Source: Paenibacillus sp.
GTDB lineage: Bacteria; Bacillota; Bacilli; Paenibacillales; Paenibacillaceae
Reading direction: 5' to 3'
Assembly: GCA_031254035.1 (NCBI GenBank)
Contig: JAIRVF010000119.1
Location: 1 to 52,186 of the forward strand
Length of the DNA: 52,186 nucleotides
The notes beneath the pieces are model-generated. The model saw only the letters and a program-made list of their open reading frames with translations. It had not been told where the DNA came from and searched no databases. Made by a program: the position numbers and the translations under genes. Shown in pieces: positions 41,621-50,263 of the stretch; position 1 is the stretch's first letter; each line of letters starts with the position of its first letter.

Positions 41621-43879
41621 TTATCGATCCTGCTCGATTAAATACCGGACGATCTCCTGTTCCTCAGGTCCTTGACCTATGAATGTAGCTTGATAGCAAA
41701 CATCTCCATCTAACCAGAAATAGCTCACCAGGTCAGTTTCATTTGGACTGCTAAGTGGACCATCCACTTTGTACTTATCCGTGCGCAACACTTCGTGCCC
41801 ATGAACGCTTATGGTTTGTAGCTTAACATTGTTGCGTTCGTCGTCAATCCTCATATAGGAGACCCTGCCGTTCTTTTTCATCTCCTGGTACATATCCCTG
41901 TTTAGCATCTGCGTAAACTCAACGCGTCTGATCCCGACGGTTTCCTCTTTTTTCTCGTCTTTCCCGACCGGGTTATACGTCACCTCGAGCAGCTTCCGCA
42001 TGGAGTCCTCATCATTCTCCGGATAATTGAAATTCACCTTACGGGAAACGTAAGAGCCGGTGGCGGAAAAATCCCCTGGAAGCTTGCGTGGAAACGTAGC
42101 GTTATATCCGATAAGCTTCTGAGCTCGCCGGATATCCTCGGTATCAAACAAATAGGTCATGGTTTTGCCATGGTACGCATTATTTTCATAGAGCTTATTC
42201 AGCCCCGTATCAGGAAATTTCATGGAAGCGATCATCTGCTCTAAATCACCACTTGTTAACTGGCCGTAGCCATCCAATTGGTAGGTTACATCTTGATCCT
42301 TCCATAGGTAATAATATCTTTCCGGCTGTCCTTCCCATGCGGTCATGCGAATCGTAATTTTTAATCCTTCAACAACACCAGCGATGGAAATGGGTTCTTT
42401 TTCAATAACTTTGCCGCCAGCCTTGGTGTTCGCTCTGTCTTTCTCCATTTTCACAATTTGCTCGTAAGACTCCTCAAGACCTGCACCTCGTACAATCTTT
42501 AAAATCATACTGCCATTTTGCATGCTTACGTGAGCCTTTAAATAAGTAATTGTTATATCTGGACTGGACGAAGAAGTTAATGGAGGAAGATAAAAGCCTA
42601 TATCGCTAAAAGCATACCCTTTCGGCAGTACAGACGGAACTTTAAACTGGAACGGGGCCTCCCGGGCCGCCTTTTCAAGATTATCGTATCCCCGAGACCC
42701 GCCATACGGAAACAGCAGCTCATTCCCGCCATCTTCGGCATGAACCCATGCGGACGATCCCGCTTCAGATGCTCGCGCATTTGTCAGCGTTGCCGTACCG
42801 ATCAAGAGCACAAGGACAACCGCGATGATTGATAATTTATAAGAACCCTTTTTAAAAGATTGAATCATTCGAATCCTCCTCACCATCTCTTTTTTGCCGT
42901 TCATACCTTTGAAATACAGCAGATGTGGCTGGCTCCGCCCTACGGAATACCGTTTAAGGAATCCAATGATCGTCATGCCGTAATGTACGGCTTCTTCTTC
43001 CCCAAACGCCTCCAGAACACAGGCGTCACACGCCAGTTCCCGGTCGGCTTTCATCCGCCGTAAAATAAACCAAACCAGTGGATTCATCCAGTGGATGGCA
43101 AACACCAGGCTGCCGAGCATATTCCAGATGGTGTCCTTGCGTTTATAATGAGCCAGCTCATGGGCAATCACATGTTTCAACAGTCGTTTGCTGATTGCTT
43201 CATCAACCAGCAGCTCGGGCAGATAAACAGCCGGACGGAATATTCCCGCAATATACGGACTCTGAATATATGGATCTATGTAAATATTCACTGGGCGTTT
43301 AATGGAAAAGAGCCTGCGGCACTCTTCCGCAATACCCATGATTACGGGGCTGGTTACATGGCTGAGATGTTTGTGTTTGAGGCGGATCCGCGTCCAGAAG
43401 ATCAGGTTATATCCCAGCAAAACGGCTGTACCGCCCAGCCAAACAACAGACAAAATTCGAACAGTCGGATGAGGTTCTCTCTCTACGCCAGCGCCAGTAT
43501 GTTCCTCCAAAGCCTGCGGGATTAGCAGCTGCTGCGAAACATTCCTTTCGGCTTCATTCGTTGTATAATAAGGTTGTTGTGAAGTTTCTTTTAGGCTGTT
43601 TTCGGGTTTCGCGGCAGGCTTGTCCAGCCAAAAGGAAAACCCGGAAACAGCATTTTTTATATCTGTCATTGTAGGTACCACATTAAAGAGACTAACCGAG
43701 CTTTGCGGCAGCACCGGCAGTACAAGCCTCAACAATACAATCAGCCAAAACGCATGCCTCAAACGCGCACTAATGCGTCCGCGAAATAGATACTGAACTG
43801 CCATCACCACGGCAGCGGCCAAACTCGCCATTAGTGTCGAGGCAACAAACCAGCTGAAGAGGTTATCAGCTATATTCAT
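41621..43879 (-). CDS. BlaR1-like M56 metalloprotease sensor with tandem DUF4367-like domains
   Basis: The 752-residue product starts like BlaR1/MecR1: membrane helices near 10-65 and 143-163, and an M56 gluzincin with HELAH at 240-244 and a downstream Glu in DRELACD (281). A further helix lies near 348-366. The outside part is not a penicillin-binding domain: no SxxK/SxN/KTG is seen. It reads as two DUF4367-like repeats, about 395-570 (starting APFQFKVPSVLPKGYAFSDI) and 585-750 (starting with GYNATFPRKLPGDF). It follows the BlaI gene by 30 bp. On signal it probably cleaves, or leads to cleavage of, that repressor. The signal is unknown. Confidence 0.75.
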   Translation of the reverse strand: MNIADNLFSWFVASTLMASLAAAVVMAVQYLFRGRISARLRHAFWLIVLLRLVLPVLPQSSVSLFNVVPTMTDIKNAVSGFSFWLDKPAAKPENSLKETSQQPYYTTNEAERNVSQQLLIPQALEEHTGAGVEREPHPTVRILSVVWLGGTAVLLGYNLIFWTRIRLKHKHLSHVTSPVIMGIAEECRRLFSIKRPVNIYIDPYIQSPYIAGIFRPAVYLPELLVDEAISKRLLKHVIAHELAHYKRKDTIWNMLGSLVFAIHWMNPLVWFILRRMKADRELACDACVLEAFGEEEAVHYGMTIIGFLKRYSVGRSQPHLLYFKGMNGKKEMVRRIRMIQSFKKGSYKLSIIAVVLVLLIGTATLTNARASEAGSSAWVHAEDGGNELLFPYGGSRGYDNLEKAAREAPFQFKVPSVLPKGYAFSDIGFYLPPLTSSSSPDITITYLKAHVSMQNGSMILKIVRGAGLEESYEQIVKMEKDRANTKAGGKVIEKEPISIAGVVEGLKITIRMTAWEGQPERYYYLWKDQDVTYQLDGYGQLTSGDLEQMIASMKFPDTGLNKLYENNAYHGKTMTYLFDTEDIRRAQKLIGYNATFPRKLPGDFSATGSYVSRKVNFNYPENDEDSMRKLLEVTYNPVGKDEKKEETVGIRRVEFTQMLNRDMYQEMKKNGRVSYMRIDDERNNVKLQTISVHGHEVLRTDKYKVDGPLSSPNETDLVSYFWLDGDVCYQATFIGQGPEEQEIVRYLIEQDR

Positions 43880-43909
43880 GGTATGACCTCATTTGGTTGA
43901 ATTTCACGG

Positions 43910-44314
43910 CTATTCATGCCGCGATGGATTTTTTGGATCTTCCCCCTGTTTCTCCAGCAAAATTTGCTGCAAACGCTCGATCTCCTGATCCGACAGCTGG
44001 GTATCTTCTAAAAAATTTGTCATCATCAGCCCGGCTGCACCGTTAAACACTCGGTTTAAAAAAGACCGGCTTTCTGCACGTACGCACTCTTTTTCCGAAA
44101 TCAGCGGGTAATACAGATAACTTCTTCCCGACTTTTGGTAGCCCAGCGCTTTTTTCTTCATCAGTCGATTGATAAAGGTTCTAACCGTCTGATCGCTCCA
44201 GTCCGTGCCCTCCGGCAAATGCTGCACAATTTGCTCGGCTGTCAGTGGATTTTCCCGCCAAACGACCTTCATAATTTCCCACTCAGATTCCGAAATCTTC
44301 GGCATATATTCCAT
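43910..44314 (-). CDS. BlaI/MecI/CopY-family repressor
   Basis: The 134-residue winged-helix repressor begins with the family opening PKISESEWEIMKVVWRENPL. The recognition region is WSDQTVRTFINRLMKKKALG, followed by a wing (YQKSGRSYLYYPLIS) and a C-terminal dimerisation helix. ATG 44314 is chosen because GGAGG is seven bases upstream; a Met two codons earlier overlaps the site. It is followed by its M56 sensor. Two TTACA-N2-TGTAA operators overlap the promoter, so autoregulation is clear. Whether it also controls other genes cannot be seen here. Confidence 0.9.
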   Translation of the reverse strand: MEYMPKISESEWEIMKVVWRENPLTAEQIVQHLPEGTDWSDQTVRTFINRLMKKKALGYQKSGRSYLYYPLISEKECVRAESRSFLNRVFNGAAGLMMTNFLEDTQLSDQEIERLQQILLEKQGEDPKNPSRHE

Positions 44315-44349
44315 CCCCATCCCTCCTTCCTTTACTTGAAAACTAACTA

Positions 44350-44361
44350 TTACACATGTAA
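44350..44361. promoter_or_regulatory. BlaI operator 1
   Basis: TTACACATGTAA fits the BlaI consensus TACA-N2-TGTA. It touches the -10 element and lies between promoter and start. Confidence 0.85.
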
Positions 44362-44389
44362 ATATAACCTACAAATAAAACTATTACAA
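44361..44389 (-). promoter_or_regulatory. Promoter of the BlaI/M56 operon
   Basis: TTGTAA (44384-44389) and TATATT (44361-44366) on the minus strand are 17 bp apart. Both hexamers are overlapped by operators. Confidence 0.75.
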
Positions 44390-44396
44390 TTGTAAT
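44383..44396. promoter_or_regulatory. BlaI operator 2, perfect palindrome
   Basis: ATTACAATTGTAAT is a perfect 14-bp palindrome containing TACA-N2-TGTA and the -35 element. Its centre is 34 bp from operator 1. Confidence 0.85.
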
Positions 44397-44458
44397 TTCA
44401 TCATAACTAATATTTATTTTGTACTACATATTTCATCCGGATGAAGGTCAAAGGTATA

Positions 44459-44510
44459 AAAAAGACGGCGTGCCTGGTCAGTCCAATCGACTTCCCTGCA
44501 CGCCGTTGTT
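44459..44510 (-). terminator. Terminator between the MoxR operon and the BlaI promoter
   Basis: ACGGCGTGC and GCACGCCGT form a 9-bp stem with minus-strand T residues after it. Confidence 0.75.
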
Positions 44511-44665
44511 AGCAATCAACGGTTTTCTTCTACGGCAATATAGATGTCCACAATTGTGTTTGCCGGATTAAAAGCACCCGGCGGCCTTCATGAAGCATTG
44601 TCAAACATGAAGGGATCCAAAATTCGCCGCGACCCTTTTCTTCGAGAACAGATCCTCAGTTCCGA
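44511..44665. other. Gene-free stretch after the DUF4129 gene
   Basis: On the minus strand a coding-like tail with FNPANTIVDIYIAVEENR appears after an in-frame stop. It may be a relic of a gene once following the operon. Nothing intact is seen. Confidence 0.3.
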
Positions 44666-45943
44666 TCATGAATCGGGCTTGTGCTCTGGCTTACTGTCGA
44701 AACCATAACGAACCTCATTATACCGGTTAACAATCTGGTCCACATCATCCGGTCCTAATCCGGTGTACTCACGGTCTACAGCGATTGCAGCCCCATTCTC
44801 GGATGGCGTAAGGCTCGACCGGAACGGGTAACCTCGTTTGATGGCGCGGCGAATCAATCTTTCGTAGGCGCCGCGTGGGTCGCCAGATTCTGCCGGGAAC
44901 ATGTCCTCCTTGCGCCCTCTCCGCAGCTTGCCAGGCCGCTTTCGTACACGTTCGATCTTCTCCATCTCGTCTACGTAATCGCCCTCATCTAGTGACGTGC
45001 GCTGGATTTCTCGCATAAGCCGCAGACTCCGCGCAAGCCTGGCAATCCATGTGCGAAGGCTCTCTGGAAGCCATCGCCGCAGCAGCCAGTACAGCAGAAA
45101 CAGCAGGACTGCTACAACAGCTACCTCCAGCAGGAATAACATCACCTGGCTTACGATATGCACCCACTTCGGGGGATGAGATGGCGGCGGCAGCCTCATC
45201 GGTCCCTGTTGAGGATTCGCCAGCTGCTCCTTCACTTGCTGATGTTCTCCCCCGTCCATGCCATTAAATAATCCGGCCAACCAATGCTTGAAATACGCCA
45301 AGCCTTCCCCCAGACCGTTCCACATACTCAGTAAGGCGATAAGCGCAAGTACTAGCCAGGTCATCCAGCGGTTTCTGAACAGGATCCGGCGGAGCAGTTG
45401 GCGGTCGGTCTCCTGTGCATTGGAGGCACTACGCACACGGTCTCCGTTCCAGCGCAGCAGAAGGGTAAACAGAGTAAACAAGCTCATGAAATAAAGAAGC
45501 ATGCGGTAAGGCTCAATCGCCTGTACTCGGGAAGACGCGCCGTACACAATCAAGGACGCCGCCAGCCCTGCGAGCGGCAAATTCAGCTGGACAGCTCTCC
45601 ACAGCTCCTTGCGGCCGACAATAAGTCCGCGAAAAACAGCCATGAGCAGTATCAGCACCGAAAGGATGGCGGCGCGTATACCGAGTACTGCCAGCGGAAG
45701 CAGTGAAACAGCCATCAGCAGGGCGGCAGGTAGAAACACCTTTTTGCCGCTTGCCTTCCAAGTGCCGACCAACGTGCCCAGGGTATGAAGCAGGCAAATC
45801 AGCGGCAACAGCCAGCTAGGAACAACCCCCATGGCATAGATCATATACAACAGCAAATAAGGATAACAGGCCACCGTTTCGAGCAGCGAATTCCCCAGTA
45901 TGGACAGAATCCTGCGCATGCGGATTCCTTTACCGGTCTGCAT
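44666..45943 (-). CDS. DUF4129-containing membrane protein
   Basis: The 425-residue product has about seven hydrophobic segments (for instance 10-60, 70-130, 190-215, 265-290). A basic cytoplasmic stretch follows, then a C-terminal DUF4129 region (AYERLIRRAIKRGYPFRSSL, TPSENG, VNRYNEVRYG). DUF4129 proteins are usually encoded with MoxR ATPases, DUF58 proteins and transglutaminase-like proteins. Here the ATG overlaps the DUF58 stop in TAATG, so translation is coupled. It is the last gene of a three-gene operon, and the frequent transglutaminase partner is missing. Envelope maturation or stress is the family-level guess. Confidence 0.8.
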   Translation of the reverse strand: MQTGKGIRMRRILSILGNSLLETVACYPYLLLYMIYAMGVVPSWLLPLICLLHTLGTLVGTWKASGKKVFLPAALLMAVSLLPLAVLGIRAAILSVLILLMAVFRGLIVGRKELWRAVQLNLPLAGLAASLIVYGASSRVQAIEPYRMLLYFMSLFTLFTLLLRWNGDRVRSASNAQETDRQLLRRILFRNRWMTWLVLALIALLSMWNGLGEGLAYFKHWLAGLFNGMDGGEHQQVKEQLANPQQGPMRLPPPSHPPKWVHIVSQVMLFLLEVAVVAVLLFLLYWLLRRWLPESLRTWIARLARSLRLMREIQRTSLDEGDYVDEMEKIERVRKRPGKLRRGRKEDMFPAESGDPRGAYERLIRRAIKRGYPFRSSLTPSENGAAIAVDREYTGLGPDDVDQIVNRYNEVRYGFDSKPEHKPDS

Positions 45944-47046
45944 TATGCCCCTGCCCCCTTTAAACCTTCGTTCAGATCCGCTATCGACACTCGGTGGCCC
46001 TTCATCTCCAGCAGGTGGATCGCCTCCCGGATGGCCTTGGACAGATGCGGGGTCACCAAAAGATAATCGATCGTTTCGGAGACTTCCGCTTCCGCCTCAA
46101 GACGAAGCAACTCGTGGAAAGGTCTGAAGACCTTCATCTCGACCGCAGCCATCGCCTCAAGCAGATCCTCGAGATGCGGCAGTCCGTAAGCGGGAGCAAG
46201 GCGTGCCAGCCTGGCATCCGTATCAGGGGACAGATAAGCATTGCTGGCGAACCCAGCCGCCATCCCTTGGTGAATAAGCGCAGCAGTACAAGTCGCCGCG
46301 TAAGACAGCGCCTCTTCGATCACTTCCGGTTTAGTGACGACGTTCCACATTTGCTCCGTAACCTCGATGTTCAGAAGAATCATCGCCTTGGGGTCTGCTG
46401 AATAGCCATGCTGATGCACCTGCAATTCTCCGATCCTTGCGCTGGCTTTCCAGTGGATCCGGTTCATGGCATCACCAGGTGCATAACTTCTTACCCCCGT
46501 AAACAAAAACGGGTCCTCTATGATCCAGCGTCGTACGGCCAGCTCACCCTGCCAGGTTTTCCAGGATGATGGCAGCTCTTCATCACTCCGCAGGGAAGGA
46601 TAAACCACCAGCCGCTTACGGAGCGTCACCTTCAGGGATGGCATGTAAATCGCGAATAAATCGCTCCCGGTCATCGTTGCCGTATCCATGCGGAATATGC
46701 CGCGGCTCCGGCACTGGACCCGATGCGTCCTCGTAATTCTCGTCCTCGCGAGCAGCGAAAAGAAGCTGGTATGGTTCTGATAAATCTCGCCTTCGCTTAC
46801 CCAGGTCTCCTTGCTCCGCTTGAATCCAAGGGATGCTGGCAGCATCGCCTCCAGACGAAGCCATGGAATCGGAATTCTGCGATTATTTCCAATGACCTCC
46901 ACCATTTCAATCCAATCCCCTGCGTAACAGGTGCCAGTGCTGAAATGGCGGTCATAGTCCAGCTTCCTAAGCGAATATTTTCCTAAAATCAGCCCCTGCA
47001 GAAACATGACGAGGCTGCAGGCGAGAAACAGCCAAAACACCGCCAT
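45943..47046 (-). CDS. DUF58-domain protein
   Basis: The 367-residue product has two short hydrophobic elements at the N-terminus (1-20), a beta-rich part, then the DUF58 core with PGDAMNRIHWKASARIGELQ near 185-204, a motif of this family, and a von Willebrand A-like remainder (MILLNIEVTEQMWN). DUF58 proteins are putative adaptors of MoxR ATPases. The gene begins directly at the end of the MoxR gene (TAAATG, no gap) and overlaps the next gene by one base. It is co-expressed with both. Confidence 0.88.
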   Translation of the reverse strand: MAVFWLFLACSLVMFLQGLILGKYSLRKLDYDRHFSTGTCYAGDWIEMVEVIGNNRRIPIPWLRLEAMLPASLGFKRSKETWVSEGEIYQNHTSFFSLLARTRITRTHRVQCRSRGIFRMDTATMTGSDLFAIYMPSLKVTLRKRLVVYPSLRSDEELPSSWKTWQGELAVRRWIIEDPFLFTGVRSYAPGDAMNRIHWKASARIGELQVHQHGYSADPKAMILLNIEVTEQMWNVVTKPEVIEEALSYAATCTAALIHQGMAAGFASNAYLSPDTDARLARLAPAYGLPHLEDLLEAMAAVEMKVFRPFHELLRLEAEAEVSETIDYLLVTPHLSKAIREAIHLLEMKGHRVSIADLNEGLKGAGA

Positions 47047-48015
47047 TTATTCCACGCCACTTTCAAGTTCCTTTTCGCTAGGAACTGGAATGTTATTCAT
47101 GATTCCCGTCAAGATGCGTTCTGCATGGCCATTCCCGGCCTCATGCCGTTTCCTCAGCACAAGCCTGTGCGTCCATACCGGAAGAATGAGCTGCTTAATA
47201 TCATCCGGCAGCACGTAGCCTCTTCCTTGCATTGCCGCATATGCCTGGGCGGCTCGAAGCAGCGCCTGCGTGCCGCGCGGGCTGATGCCGAGCATCGTTT
47301 CTTCATGATTACGGGTTGCTTCGGCCAAAGCCACGATATAACCCATTAGATCTTCGGCAATCCGCACTTGTCCGCACAACCGCTGCGCTTCCAGTACCTC
47401 TTCGGCGGTCGCCGTCTGCCCCACCTCTTCCGCGCACAAGCCGCCTGTGGCTGCAGTCCGTCTTAGAATCTCTAAACCCTCCGCTGCTGAAGGATAACCG
47501 AGTTTCATTCGGATCAGAAACCGATCCATCTGCGCCTCGGGCAGCGGGAAAGTCCCCTGATTGTCCACCGGATTCTGCGTGGCCATAACCATAAACGGAC
47601 TTTCCAGCGGCATCGTCTCCCCCTCAATGCTGATCTGACGCTCCTCCATGCATTCGAGAAGACTAGACTGGGTGCGCGGCGTAGCCCGGTTAATCTCATC
47701 GGCGAGCACGATGCGCGCAAACAACGGACCCGGACGGAAACGGAACTCCCCATCCTTTTGGTTAAAATAATGAATACCCGTCAGATCCGACGGCAGCAAA
47801 TCAGGCGTAAACTGGATTCTCTGAAAGCTCAATCTGAGCGAAGCCGCCAGACTTTTGGCTAGAAGAGTTTTGCCTGTCCCCGGTACATCCTCGAGCAGCA
47901 CATGCCCCGAGGCAAGAAGCGCTGTGAGGAGCAGATCGACTTCATGCTCTTTTCCCACAATCACGTTTGCAATATTTTGCTTTAATTTCTGCGCCAGCTG
48001 GTGAACGTTCTCCAT
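47047..48015 (-). CDS. MoxR-family AAA+ ATPase
   Basis: The 322-residue product is a chaperone-like ATPase that remodels partner proteins. Walker A lies in LLEDVPGTGKTLLAKSLA near 38-55, Walker B in VLADEINRATPRTQSSLLE near 105-123 and sensor 1 in MATQNPVDNQGTFPLPEAQ near 147. The C-terminal lid has SPRGTQALLRAAQAYA. ATG 48015 is preferred (GGGCGGG upstream); the frame is open to 48162, but that extension is not MoxR-like. It is the first gene of a tight operon with DUF58 and DUF4129 proteins, the standard MoxR arrangement. Confidence 0.9.
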   Translation of the reverse strand: MENVHQLAQKLKQNIANVIVGKEHEVDLLLTALLASGHVLLEDVPGTGKTLLAKSLAASLRLSFQRIQFTPDLLPSDLTGIHYFNQKDGEFRFRPGPLFARIVLADEINRATPRTQSSLLECMEERQISIEGETMPLESPFMVMATQNPVDNQGTFPLPEAQMDRFLIRMKLGYPSAAEGLEILRRTAATGGLCAEEVGQTATAEEVLEAQRLCGQVRIAEDLMGYIVALAEATRNHEETMLGISPRGTQALLRAAQAYAAMQGRGYVLPDDIKQLILPVWTHRLVLRKRHEAGNGHAERILTGIMNNIPVPSEKELESGVE

Positions 48016-48249
48016 ACCTCTTACCCGCCCTTCTTCTTGCCGCCATTTTAGTGGGAACATGACGCAAATGAAGCGTTTGCAAAATGGAGCAAGTGTCCTG
48101 TTATAAAATGAATTATTATGTATCCAGCTTTCCTTACCCACCCATTTTAACAAATTTATCATCGGAAATGGAGACCAAGCGAAACGAGCTGCTACCGTTG
48201 ACGCCTGTACCCTGTCATCGGTAATATGAGCATAAGAGGTGATTTCGTT

Positions 48250-48618
48250 ATGAAAACTATGCTAATTCTCGGCGGCATCATGCTATTCCTCGCAGTTGCA
48301 CTGGGTGCCTTCGGCGCACACGCCCTGAAGGAACGGCTGAATGAAAGTCAGTCAAAAACATACCACACCGGCATTCAATATCATATGGCCCATGGATTGG
48401 GTTTGATATTAATCGGACTTTACGCCGGCATGGCTGATCATGCATCGCTCGTGGTTCTGGCGGGCTGGTTTATCGCTGCAGGCATTGTTCTCTTCTCCGG
48501 CAGCCTGTATGCCCTAAGTCTGACTGGCATCCGGAAGCTTGGTGCCATTACACCGCTTGGCGGTGTATCATTCCTGGTCGGTTGGGTATTGTTTATAATT
48601 GCAGCCGTTCAAGGATAA
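48250..48618 (+). CDS. DUF423 family membrane protein
   Basis: The 122-residue product has four hydrophobic segments and the DUF423 features GAFGAHALKERLNESQSKTY near 18-37, YHMAHGLGLILIGL near 42 and FSGSLYALSLTG near 80. The family includes Bacillus YwdK and is widespread but without known function. ATG 48250 follows AAGAGGTG; an eight-codon extension to 48226 includes that site. It is monocistronic, divergent from the MoxR operon, with a 119-bp repeat just after it. Confidence 0.85.
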   Translation: MKTMLILGGIMLFLAVALGAFGAHALKERLNESQSKTYHTGIQYHMAHGLGLILIGLYAGMADHASLVVLAGWFIAAGIVLFSGSLYALSLTGIRKLGAITPLGGVSFLVGWVLFIIAAVQG

Positions 48619-48654
48619 CACCGACAGGAGCAGTTTCTGAAATCTGCAAAACAA

Positions 48655-48773
48655 CCCCACAAAGCGTATCGGAAGGAAGTCCGGGTACCTCTCAAAGAGG
48701 GCGCCTTTGTGGAGCAAAAGTACGGGGTGGAGCCTATGCTTTGATGCTTATTCCAAATACTTTGCGGGGACCC
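48655..48773 (+). repeat. 119-bp dispersed repeat, copy A
   Basis: The repeat begins CCCCACAAAG and ends CTTTGCGGGGACCC, so its ends are near-inverted. About 85 % identical by eye to 50087-50207, in the same orientation. Inner GTACCTCTCAAAGAGGGCGCC can form a hairpin. No reading frame is conserved between copies. Confidence 0.85.
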
Positions 48774-48777
48774 TGCA

Positions 48778-48822
48778 AAAAAAGAGCGCATTCCCTTACG
48801 ATTCGGGAAATGCGCTCTTTTT
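48778..48822. terminator. Strong bidirectional terminator at the end of rlmN
   Basis: AAAAAGAGCGCATT with an inner CCC/GGG stem pairs with AATGCGCTCTTTTT; A and T tracts flank it. Confidence 0.85.
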
Positions 48823-48845
48823 ACTATTCTTTTATTGACTTACGG

Positions 48846-49928
48846 TCAGTCCATCTTGGAACTGCGTTCCCGTTCACCCTGGATCTGCTTGCTGCGCAGC
48901 TGACCACATGCTGCATCGATATCCGTACCGTGTTCCAGGCGCACGCTACAGCTGATATTGTTCTTCTTCAGCGTGTCGTAAAACGCGGTAATCGTTTCCT
49001 GCGAGCTGCGCTGATACTGGCTATGCTCGTCGACCGGATTATACGGAATCAGGTTCACGTTAGCCAGGTTTCTACGGCTGCCTACCAGCTCCGCCAGCTC
49101 CTGAGCATGCTCCGGCTGGTCATTAATGCCCTTCAGCAGAATATATTCCAGCGTGATCCGGCGGTTCGTCTTCTCCAGATAATAATCAATGGCCTCCATC
49201 AGCGGCTCGATCGGATACGCTCGGTTGATTTTCATGATCTGCGCTCGGATTTCGTTGTTTGGCGCATGCAGGGAAATCGCCAAATTCGTCCCCAGATCGC
49301 TATCGGCAAACTCGCGGATCTTCGGCACCAATCCGCTGGTGGACACCGTAATATGACGCGGTCCAATCGCCAATCCCTTGTGATCGCGGATTACCCGGAT
49401 GAAATTCGACATATGCTCGAAATTATCAAACGGCTCGCCGATCCCCATAACGACAATATGGGTGACCCGCTCATCTTTTCCCATCCGGTCCAGATGAAGC
49501 TGCACCTTCATAATCTGCTCCGCAATTTCGCCGCTGGTCAAGTCCCGGCTTTTACTCAAAAGTCCACTTGCACAGAAGCTGCACCCGATATTGCAGCCCA
49601 CTTGGGTGGTCACGCATACAGAAAGGCCAAACTTATGGCGCATCAGTACGGTTTCAATCAGGTTGCCGTCCTGAAGACGGAATAGAAACTTGATCGTGCC
49701 ATCGGCAGATTCCTGCTTGGTATGCTCCTCTAGCGTCTGGATGGCAAAATGCTCGTCCAGCAAAGCCTGGCATTCCTGCTTTACTTCCGACATGGCGGAA
49801 AACTCAGTTACCCGCTTGCGGTACAATCCATCCCACACCTGGAGCGCCCGCGATTTTTTATGTCCATGCTCAGCCAGCCATGCGGCCAACTGATCCAGAG
49901 TTAATCCATATATAGAAGGTTTGCTCAT
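48846..49928 (-). CDS. rlmN: 23S rRNA (adenine2503-C2)-methyltransferase
   Basis: The 360-residue radical-SAM enzyme methylates A2503 of 23S rRNA and A37 of some tRNAs. The cluster motif C-x3-C-x2-C is in GCNIGCSFCASG (near 109-120), the SAM-binding GIGEPFDN near 162-169, and a C-terminal conserved Cys lies in DIDAACGQLR near 340 (methyl-transfer cysteine). ATG follows AGAGGAACG. Length is typical. It is a single gene, with a direct repeat on each side and a strong terminator. Confidence 0.95.
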   Translation of the reverse strand: MSKPSIYGLTLDQLAAWLAEHGHKKSRALQVWDGLYRKRVTEFSAMSEVKQECQALLDEHFAIQTLEEHTKQESADGTIKFLFRLQDGNLIETVLMRHKFGLSVCVTTQVGCNIGCSFCASGLLSKSRDLTSGEIAEQIMKVQLHLDRMGKDERVTHIVVMGIGEPFDNFEHMSNFIRVIRDHKGLAIGPRHITVSTSGLVPKIREFADSDLGTNLAISLHAPNNEIRAQIMKINRAYPIEPLMEAIDYYLEKTNRRITLEYILLKGINDQPEHAQELAELVGSRRNLANVNLIPYNPVDEHSQYQRSSQETITAFYDTLKKNNISCSVRLEHGTDIDAACGQLRSKQIQGERERSSKMD

Positions 49929-50086
49929 GTTTTACGTTCCTCTTTTCAAAAAAGCCTAAATTCAGTCCCTCACTACTTTACCAGATCAGAACGTCAAACT
50001 GTCATTATTGTCCCAAAATTCCATTGCTAAAACAAGGGCAGAAAAGTAGGGTTTGATGCAAAGGTCTGCCAGATGTGCTAAAATCC

Positions 50087-50207
50087 CCCCACAAAGAGTA
50101 TCGGAAAGAAGTCCGGGTGCCTCTCTAAGAGGGGCGCCTTTACGGAGTCAAAGTACGGAGTGGAACCTATCCTTCGATGCTTATTCCAAATACTTTGCAG
50201 GGACCCC
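50087..50207 (+). repeat. 121-bp dispersed repeat, copy B
   Basis: This is the sister of 48655-48773, in the same orientation, on the other side of rlmN. The shared core GATGCTTATTCCAAATACTT is identical. Confidence 0.85.
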
Positions 50208-50223
50208 AAAAAACATAATATTG

Positions 50224-50252
50224 AAAAAAGACAGCCGTCGACGGCTGCCTGT
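50224..50252 (-). terminator. Terminator of the DinB gene
   Basis: CAGCCGTCGACGGCTG is a perfect 16-bp palindrome followed on the minus strand by TCTTTTTT. It begins 12 bp after the stop. Confidence 0.8.
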
Positions 50253-50263
50253 GAATATAACTA

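Noticed and set aside
48582..49685. 367-codon plus-strand frame opposite rlmN
   Set aside because: It is antisense to the unmistakable rlmN gene and starts in repeat copy A; its product matches no family.
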